DNA from: Alviniconcha marisindica | Taxonomy: Eukaryota > Mollusca > Gastropoda > Provannidae | DNA length: 64,000 nt | Direction of reading: 5' to 3' | Assembly: GCA_018857735.1 (NCBI GenBank) | Contig: JABMCL010000954.1 | Coordinates: 312,501 to 376,500, forward strand | In this document: positions 54,198-61,269 of the stretch, piece after piece | Layout: each line of letters starts with the position of its first letter | How positions within the stretch are numbered: position 1 is the stretch's first letter | Made by a program: the position numbers and the translations under genes | The notes under the pieces: generated by a model | The model's database searches: none | Seen by the model: the letters and a program-made list of their open reading frames with translations, nothing else | What the model was told of the DNA's origin: nothing

Positions 54198-56279
54198 GAG
54201 TGACACACATGCAGTTAGTCTTCAAATCACCCCACAAGCACATCACTGCTATCAGCCCCAATCAGTATACGTGTATAACTTTTCTGTAAAGTTCTGCCAA
54301 AAAAATATATCATCAAAGTAGGAACAAGGATACTCTTCCCTCATCCCTTCTCTCTCTCTCTCTCTCTACCTCTCTGTCTCTCTGCGATGTTTTCATTAAA
54401 CTAGAAGAACAAAAACTTTGTAGCCTGAGAGGGGTCACTCATTAATCTACCTTGATTTTATATAATATTGCATTTCAACAAAATCAAAGAGGTTTTAATT
54501 TCAGTGTATCTCTGTGTTACTGCAAAATTCTGAGATGGTCATTTCAAATGCCTTATATTTAGTCGTGGCACAGCTGTGCACAGTATTTCACACATAGATC
54601 ATTCCATTCAAGAACTCCCCCCCCCCCCCCTCCCCCCCTTTTTTTTTAAAATGGACATTTAATGAATGAACAGGTGAAGTAATAAAAACATAAAAAAATG
54701 CTCTCAACCATCTGTAAAACACTTGAAGTTACAAGTGTTATGTGTTATACTTATAGTCAGGCTTCCTTACGACTGCTTTACAGCTTAATTATAGGACTGT
54801 TGTTGTTGTTTTTCCCCACTTTGTGTAGATCACACATATATATATATATATATATCTTGAAAGACTCTTATAAGTTTAAGTCCAAGCTAAAACATTGCAC
54901 TGAGTCATTCCAGTGATCTGATACTCAAGGTCTGACAGCTTGTGACAATATATTTGAAACTGAAAAGAAAAACAAAACCACAGTGGCAGACAGGGAATGG
55001 GAAGACAGTGTTTACTGATAATTTATAAGCATTATATCATTCTTGACAAATCTAAAGTAATGTCACCTCGATCCCCACGGTGCTATTATCCTGAAAAAAC
55101 AAAAAATGTTTGTTGTTTTAAGCTGTCTTTTTGGGGGTGGGAAGCAGGGGGGGAGGTGGGGGGTAGGGGGGGTGGAGGGAGTTGGGGATCCTACAATGAT
55201 ACCAAATGGGAACACCAGTACCAACTCCTCCTTCAAACCGTGAACAACACTAAGTGCCTGGGACTGTGATAGTGGGAGTTTCCCTGTATTCAACCTGGTC
55301 ATGGGATACATGCATCAAGAACATCATCACAAATGTAAACCACTCCCTGGGCTTGCTGTGTATAAGCCTCAAGATAGGGTCTGCCACAGCAAATAATCAG
55401 GCATGAAAGCATGTTTCCCCACCGCCGGAAATAGTGGATTACAGCTTCTCTGTACTGTATGCATATATATATGCACGCTTCCATTTAAAAAAAAGTCAAA
55501 GAATTTAATACTGTGCATAAATTGGCAGCTCACTGGGTACAGCATCACTACTGCCAGAGACCAAGTGTGGGCCTGATGATCCAGTTCCCCAACTGGCCCT
55601 CTCTTCAAGAATACAGAATAAGATACAGGCCGTGGAACTGTTGGAAATTCCATGATAACTTCATCACTGTAGTGGCTAATACAGCACCAACTGACCAAGC
55701 CAACAGTGAAGCACTCCAAGATAAGGCTATTCTCTCTCCTGCCCTGAAATATACGGTGGAACCAACTGTTTCAGATTTTCACTCTTGCTGCACACAGTCA
55801 TCACTGATCAACAGGAACTGTCTGCCCTATGGAGACCACCACTGCAGAAAGATCTTGGAATTGTTCCAGTCCTGGCTTTCTCATGTCTCAAACTCTTCAA
55901 GTATATAAGTCATCCCCCCCCCCCCCCTCCCCCCTCCCCTTACACCGTCCTCCTTCCACCCCATCTTTCAGTCTTCATACTCATAGTTCGGCTGAAGCCG
56001 TAATTGTAAAGTTCTCAACACAATACATGAGGTCAGTGACAAATATAAGACAATATACACGTTTAAAACAAATGATATGAATATCAGACTGTGCAGCACT
56101 AGCACAATTACACATATAATACACAGAGCATGAATAATAAAACAATGAATTACCTCTGGGCTCATTATGTTTGGAAAGGTAATATCAATCACTTTGCAAC
56201 CACATAGCATGTCCACTTTAACATCACCAAGCATAAGATTAACGGGATTTTTGATCGTACAGTTCAGTGGTTTTTCCAT
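37700..56279 (-). CDS. NICN1: Nicolin-1 (tubulin polyglutamylase complex subunit)
   Basis: Nicolin-1 was described as a component of the neuronal tubulin polyglutamylase complex, so a role with microtubule modification is expected; its own biochemistry is unclear. Seven coding exons on the minus strand (56154-56279, 48386-48476, 47352-47455, 46392-46502, 45959-46036, 38948-39052, 37700-37741) join in phase to 218 aa, against 213 in human. Family landmarks: KVIDITFPN near the N-terminus, EIRFKNYYVAGLTVK, LMPDPHSEAG, LRLILQQPSPVW, LQQLWALAEE and the C-terminal GRFEVDGCYDINLLAYT. The gene spans 18.6 kb because introns 1 (7.7 kb) and 5 (6.9 kb) are filled with repeats. It starts head to head with CAPZA. 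Confidence 0.95.
37823..37940. mobile_element. Foldback MITE in NICN1 intron 6
   Basis: The ends AATCAACAAACAAGGGAGTT and AACTCCCTTGTTTGTTGATT are perfect inverted repeats. Pairing continues through GCTTGAAATA and AACACAAGCACAAC to a short centre. Confidence 0.9.
38405..38947 (-). repeat. Minisatellite sharing sequence with the NICN1 exon 6 donor
   Basis: On the plus strand, units of about 42-46 bp read TACCTCAAATCTGCCTAGCA followed by ATTGTGTTGAACAGTACAGG with drift. About eight units are seen, on both sides of an inserted foldback element (38536-38770). The last unit runs into exon 6: its TACCTCAAATCTGCC is the reverse complement of the exon 6 end and donor (GGCAGATTTGAG then GTA). Confidence 0.85.
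38536..38770. mobile_element. Foldback MITE inserted in the NICN1 minisatellite
   Basis: Long inverted arms (about 95 bp each) hold AACACAACAACAAAGACCCG / CGGGTCTGTGTTGTTGTGTT and ACCTGGCATG / CATGCCAGGT. The left end carries AATCAACAAACAAGGGAGTT, the same terminus as the element at 37823-37940; the right end lacks it and looks truncated. Confidence 0.85.
38948..39052 (-). CDS. NICN1: NICN1 coding exon 6
   Basis: The acceptor is TTTTTTCTGCTAG and the donor GTACGTC. The exon encodes GVPDLLGLSSTLQQLWALAE then EVSTNQSSQTMGRFE. It is 105 nt long, in phase 0 at both ends. Confidence 0.94.
41965..42145 (-). mobile_element. SINE copy sharing body with 27597-27835
   Basis: Reverse-complement match: GCTTAATGTCCTCGGATGTT, GACATATTAGGGACAAGCTG, CAATGCCGAAGCATGGTTCA, ACGGAAGCCAGAAGGCTCGT and GACGGCCACCTCGACTCTCA. 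Confidence 0.75.
43965..44485 (+). repeat. Interspersed repeat with internal CA tract (family A, copy 2)
   Basis: Same order as 17745-18200: GTGATCGCACCAGATATTTT, GGTTCATAGAAATCAGTCAG, ACAGCTGTACTAGCAAACAC, CTTTCCCTGTGTAGAACACA leading into a ~125-bp CA tract, CCAGTCAAACAAAACAACAG, CCGGTACATCTCACCGATTG, AAAATACCAGGAATTGC. Confidence 0.88.
45161..45305. repeat. (CA)n microsatellite
   Basis: About 145 bp of CA with a few ATGCA and CGCAAGCA interruptions. Confidence 0.96.
45959..46036 (-). CDS. NICN1: NICN1 coding exon 5
   Basis: The acceptor TTGGTTGATTAG is chosen because it keeps phase with exon 4 and gives GPKTSPLPAWLLEEPKDKFQ, matching the family's GPK..P.WL segment. The closer AG (CCATTGCCAG) would break the frame. 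The donor is GTGAGGAG. It is 78 nt long. Confidence 0.88.
46158..46202. repeat. (TG)n microsatellite in NICN1 intron 4
   Basis: About 44 bp of TG. Nearby AACCAACCAATCAACCAATC-type runs (46040-46150) form a second simple repeat. Confidence 0.95.
46392..46502 (-). CDS. NICN1: NICN1 coding exon 4
   Basis: The acceptor is CTGTCATGCTTCAG and the donor GTCAGTC. The exon encodes FRCELNNVMSLRLILQQPSP then VWREFKLEDLRLFRSPG. It is 111 nt long. Confidence 0.94.
46503..47351. other. NICN1 intron 3
   Basis: AGCAGCCTGTATACATAACA-type pieces and a T/C-rich run (46630-46700) are followed by a second related unit with TTTTTTATCATCAACAGAAAC. CA tracts lie at 47126-47150 and 47198-47259. No exon was recognised. 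Confidence 0.5.
47352..47455 (-). CDS. NICN1: NICN1 coding exon 3
   Basis: The acceptor is GGGGGACTGATAG (purine-rich, unusual, but the only AG that keeps phase) and the donor GTCAGGAA. The exon encodes EQPKWRTCLKRVKLMPDPHS then EAGSHDFFSFTSKQ. It is 104 nt long. Confidence 0.92.
48195..48305 (-). repeat. Interspersed repeat with CA tract (family B, partial copy)
   Basis: AAAAGTATTTGAAAAAGTGC, AAAATCTTGTCCATAGAGAC, TATTCTAAGTACACACACA matches the family B 3' half at 58505-58600. Confidence 0.7.
48386..48476 (-). CDS. NICN1: NICN1 coding exon 2
   Basis: The acceptor is TTTTCTCTGCAAG and the donor GTAATGTG. The exon encodes VGEIRFKNYYVAGLTVKAKF then RSDQTPRDAA. It is 91 nt long. Confidence 0.94.
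48477..56153. other. NICN1 intron 1 (7.7 kb)
   Basis: Holds a C-run (48631-48652), CA/TG patches (49240-49405, 51195-51300), poly-A/T-rich stretches, a long CA tract (54083-54191), C-runs (54617-54640 and 55915-55940), G-rich 55130-55185, and TA near 54837-54855. A microsatellite-type SINE 3' end (TTCGCGCTTTACAAATATTC) lies near 53205. Open frames at 53267-54289, 55369-55719 and 55513-55908 have no recognisable domain and are treated as chance. Confidence 0.5.
54083..54191. repeat. (CA)n microsatellite
   Basis: About 109 bp of CA with a few ACC/AAC interruptions. Confidence 0.96.
56154..56279 (-). CDS. NICN1: NICN1 coding exon 1
   Basis: The start codon is at 56279-56277. The exon encodes MEKPLNCTIKNPVNLMLGDV then KVDMLCGCKVIDITFPNIMS and PE; the donor is GTAATTC. 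The N-terminus aligns with the family start, so no upstream exon is needed. It is 126 nt long. Confidence 0.94.
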
Positions 56280-56625
56280 GGCGCTGGAAATTCTTAGACT
56301 TCTTCAATAAAGAACACAAAAGAAAATTGCAAAATATGCCCAAACTCTATCAGTCTCACAACGCTGCCATCTTGCGTCCTCAGCAACGCATCGAGAAGAG
56401 TTGCTGTTCTTGGATTTCTGACGTCAGATTTGTACTACATTTGTAAGATTTGTAATAAAATATAAAAAAAAGGAAATTGATTTTTTTGATGGAGAAGAAA
56501 CTTAAATGGTAATACAAATTGCTGAATATATGAAAAATGAAAAATGTCATAAGAAATATCTTTGCTATGTGTATGAAGTTTCATCACGGATTGGCGAGAA
56601 GAGTTGCCGGTGCTTCGAAATCAAG
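56280..56625. promoter_or_regulatory. Candidate bidirectional promoter NICN1/CAPZA
   Basis: 346 bp separate the two divergent start codons. A YY1-like GCCATCTTG lies at 56366-56374, and another on the opposite strand (CAAGATGGC at 56622-56630) overlaps the CAPZA start codon. A perfect CRE palindrome core TGACGTCA is at 56419-56426. CGAGAAGAGTTGC occurs twice (56392-56404 and 56595-56607). No TATA box is positioned clearly. These are motif matches and not shown to be used. Confidence 0.65.
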
Positions 56626-56667
56626 ATGGCTGACGACTCAGACGAACCCATTTCTGCCCAAGAAAAG
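56626..56667 (+). CDS. CAPZA: CAPZA coding exon 1
   Basis: The ATG in TCAAGATGGC begins MADDSDEPISAQEK and the donor is GTTTGT. It is 42 nt long. Confidence 0.92.
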
Positions 56668-58595
56668 GTTTGTATGCTTTTTATTGCAGCAATAACTGGT
56701 GATCACAGCTGATGGTCGTTATGATTTAACATCTTTCCATGTCTTTGTAATAATTTTAAGCAGTTTCATGCAGAGGCATCGACATTATCTTTGGTGAGAA
56801 AAGGGGAGGGGCGGTCCGCTTTGACAGACAACTTCCGCCTCCGACGTCTGCTATGACTTGAAGCCGGCGACAAATTATTTGTCTTTATTCAAATGCAAAG
56901 ACTGCAGTATTGCAACATTTTTGTATCGCTGTTGTATGTTTCCTTGTACTGCATATCCATGGCAGGTGGTAATGCTACCAAGTACAAGTTAGGAGTCTGT
57001 GACTTTGTGTGTTTGTCATTGGGTTGTTGCCAACCTGTTGATCAGTTTTGATGACAGGTGATTAGTCACACACAAATTTGAGGACGCGGAAAAAATAGGG
57101 GGCTTGGGGGAGAGAGAAAGTGGATTAATGAATTTGTTTGTGAATTTTAAGTGGTGTGAACATTATATCTGAAAAACATACAAGCACTGAAGCAGCTGTT
57201 AGTGTTACATTCATAATCATAAAACAACTTAATCTTTTCTATTACTGTGTAACAAATTATAGAAACAGGAAGAAAGATAAATGTAAGCATTGCTGATTAA
57301 ACTTTTTGCATTCCATGAAACCCTTTGGACGTATGTCCAGTGCATGCATTTCCTGGGACACATAAAAAATTATGTGGGTGAATACTTAATGTTGTGTAAA
57401 TTATACTTGATTTTTTCCTCTTTTTTTTTCTTTTTTCTTCCTTTCCCCCCCAAAGTCTACAGGGGCCTGTCTGTGCATAGGGTTTGGATATTTGATTTTG
57501 ACTGACTGTTCAGTGTGAAATAACTTGTCACTGTCTTGGCATTAGCAACAGAAGTGTGCAAACAGAATCAGAATGTGGTGACCCCACCACATCCAGGTAG
57601 TTCAGTTTTTGTCTCAGTCTCAGAACCAGCAGCTACTTCTGCTTAATACTTTACACTGACTCATTTCTTGAGAAGTGCACATTCTCCCAAACCTTCCGGC
57701 TGTGGGGTACTACTACTGGTACCACAGATGCATAAATGAAGGTCCCCTCTGTTGAAAACCCAGAGCTGACAGCTGTTCTCTCTTTATAGTTTAATTTTAA
57801 AGCCTGGAGTAGGTCAGAACACAGCTGTACATGCTTTGCCACTGCCAAAAACTTCTTCCTTGTCCTAATTTCTACCTTCCCAATCCATTCACCTTCATTT
57901 TTTCCAAATCTTCTCCCAACCTTGTAACTACTTTAGTTTTGGCTCAAACAGAGTCTCAGAATAAAATAGGTCTCCCAGCTCATAGTCACAAGCAATTTAA
58001 AGCCTCAGTTACTGTGAAAATTTGCTTTTGCTTTGCATCATTCTGTAGTTGGGCAAATGGGCAGGGCTTTGAGGGGGCATAAATCATGAAGAGAAAGATG
58101 CAGTTCAGCAACTGTGAAAGTAATGGCTGGCCTTGGAATGTTGAAGAGACTGATGTGTGTGAAACTGAAAGCACAGTACTGTCCACATCAGTAGACAAGC
58201 CCTGCCCATTTGTATTCAAATTGTCCTTGGCTTGCTTCAAAGCTTTCTGAGTCTTGAAATAAGACAAAATTCACTTTCATCAACACAATGATTTAGCAGT
58301 CTATATAGAAAGCTGAGAGTGAATTTTATGTTCATGCCAAGTGTCCTATTTAACTTTTCAAGTAGTGGTCTGATTTTCAGATATTTGTGATTAACCAGCA
58401 GCAATATGACTGTGTCATACTTTGAAGAGAATTTGTGTAAAATTTCCCAGCGCACTATTTATAGGCAGGCTGACCCTTTAAGAACCCCATATCGGGAATA
58501 CTTTAAAAGTTTAATAATAATATAAATAACACTATTTATAAAGCACAAAATCTTCTCCATTGAGACAATTCTAAGCATGCACACACACACACACA

Positions 58596-58669
<74 letters not shown>

Positions 58670-60726
58670 AGCATACTGACTATACAAAACTTAACTTACA
58701 CACAACTTAAAACAGAGACTTGAGACTGATGAAGACATGATTACTTTCATAGTTCTGCAATAATCTCCATTACCTGATTTATAAATTACAGCTTTCACTA
58801 TTCAAATCCTTGAAGTCTTGAGTACAGCTGCTTGAATGGTTGGTAGCACTGTAAGTGTAAGTGTTAGTGGTATGTATTCATTGCAGTATGTACATGTGTT
58901 GGGGAATAGTTGTCCATACTACCTTCTCTACCGACTTTGGGTGAACCTCACAGTTTTAGTTGAGGAATACTAGCAAACAACCAGACAGCAAATCTTCATT
59001 TACTGTACTCATATGGTTTGTAATGACAGTTGCACATTACAAGATTTCCTGAATTGCTTTTTTGCAAGTTGTTGAGACTGTTTGTTATTACTGTCAGCTG
59101 CAGTCATATAAAATATATATTATATATATATAATTAACTTTACGTTTTTGAGTATTCTTATGGTGATTTTAGGAAGCATTATATATAAAGGTTATTTGTT
59201 ACTGTCAAAAACAGTGTTTTACCTTCTTTTCTTTTCTTCTGTTTTTTTTTTGGGGGGGGCACATAATCTAACCAAAATGCCCCATCTCACAGAAAATTCA
59301 AGCAAAATGGTGATTAATCAGACTATTCACTAATTCAGAGGTTTCATTAGACTGACGTCTGCTGTTTTTTATCATTGATTTTTTTTTTATTTTAACAACT
59401 ACAATTGCATCAAGAAAAATATAAGGTGCCGGTATGTACCAGTAAAAATCTCCCCCCTCCTCCATACTGTTTCTGTAAGTGTAAGCATCAGCTTGTTCAA
59501 CTTCCATATATAATACATATATATATCATTTATAGTTATGGCAAATCCTCTTGAGCCCCAAGCACCTAGCTGCAGCTTAGATCTGTCTTCACCAGGGTGA
59601 TTGGGCCATAAACCTAGGCAGGTTGCCAGTTCAGAAACTCACATTGGCAGGCAGACATGCTTGTGTGATGCTGTATCACTTATCAGTGCTCTTGGGTCTT
59701 TCAACAATTCAACAAGAGAAAGGGGTGTCTGCTGGTGTCACCCAAATTTTGAGAAAAGGTCACCAGCAGCAGCACTGCATGAGCAAATCAAAGTTGTTGT
59801 ATTGAAGTTGTTGCACCAGTCAAGTCTGGAAGCTGCAGTTTACACAAAGATACAGTTGAGGAGAAGTGATGCATGTGAGACTGTGTTGGTTCAAGTAGTG
59901 GCCAGACAAAGTTGATTACATACCTGTACTGTGCTGCCCTTCCAATAAAACACCGCCAAGTTCAGATTTGAAAGTGCCAGTGAGACTTATTTCTCCCAAG
60001 TGAAACTTGAATGTTGTTCACATTTTCTATTTTACAAGGGCTTGATTTTTGCTGTTTTTTTATTACCTACCTGTAATGTATTGCCCTTCCAATAAAACAC
60101 CACCAAGTTCACATTTGAAAGTGCCAGTGAGACTTATTTCTCCCATGTGAAACTTGAATGTTGTTCATATTTTCTATTTTACAAGGGCTTGATTTTCGCA
60201 GTTTTTGACAAAACAAACAAACACACAAACAGAGCAAAGACTGAGTAGCACAAATAATAATAATGATGAAATCATTCTGGTGTGTTTTCAGCTGAAAGTG
60301 GCTTCAAACTTTATTCTTCATGCACCGCCTGGGGAGTTCAATGAAGTTTTCAATGGTGAGTGGAAATAGTAGTGGAATTCAATAAGAAAAGATGGATAGG
60401 TGTGTAAGATGTTAACATTATAACAATGATCATGTTAGACATTTTTTCAAATCAGTGTGACATCTATAACATATAAGGTGGCAAAAGTTGTTCGCAGAAA
60501 CCAATCAGGTAATTACTGTAACCAGTCAGATACACAGCCGCCCATGCAACTACTAGAACTGTACTAGCAAACACCCAGCTCCCTTCCCTGCCTAGAACAC
60601 ACACACACACACACATGCATGCACACACACATACACACACATATGCTCATGCGCACATACATACACACACATGCACACGCACGCACACACATACATGCAC
60701 AAACACATACATGCATGCCCACACAT

Positions 60727-60759
<33 letters not shown>

Positions 60760-61230
60760 TTCACTCACTATGCTTAGTTTTTTATCGTTCTTGTTGCGAA
60801 CCAGTGAAATAAAATAACAGCCGGTACATGTGACTAGTGACTGATTTTTTAATGATTTTTTTTCCTTCTGGTATATGCTGATCTTAACTGGTAAAATGCA
60901 GGAGATCCTGGTTAGCGAGAACCTTGGTATGAATAATATTAAATTTGGTTTACACTGTGTATGACCTCTTGGTGAGGCACCATGAACAAAAAAGTTCAGG
61001 TCTCCTTGCTATTGACAGTTTCCATTTCAACCCCACAATGGATGTCATTGCATTTTGTGTAATCAAGAAAATGGTAGCTCAAAATGTTGGCTCATGATAA
61101 TTCTGTTTTTAATTTAATATATAAAAAGAAAAGAAATGTATATATTGCATCTATGGATGTCACGTAAAAGTGAAAAGAGAAAAATGACAATTTTATGCAA
61201 AGAGTGAAAGTCTGCATGGATATATATATA

Positions 61231-61269
<39 letters not shown>

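Noticed and set aside
53267..54289. 340-codon open frame in NICN1 intron 1
   Set aside because: A large part is CA-derived His/Thr repeat and the rest is Lys/Asn/Ser/Phe-rich from AT-rich DNA; no domain.
55513..55908. 131-codon open frame near the NICN1 first exon
   Set aside because: No recognisable motif, and overlapping frames on the other strand are equally long; treated as chance.
59601..59915. 104-codon open frame in CAPZA intron 1
   Set aside because: No domain and it sits between annotated exons of CAPZA in the same orientation without fitting the protein.
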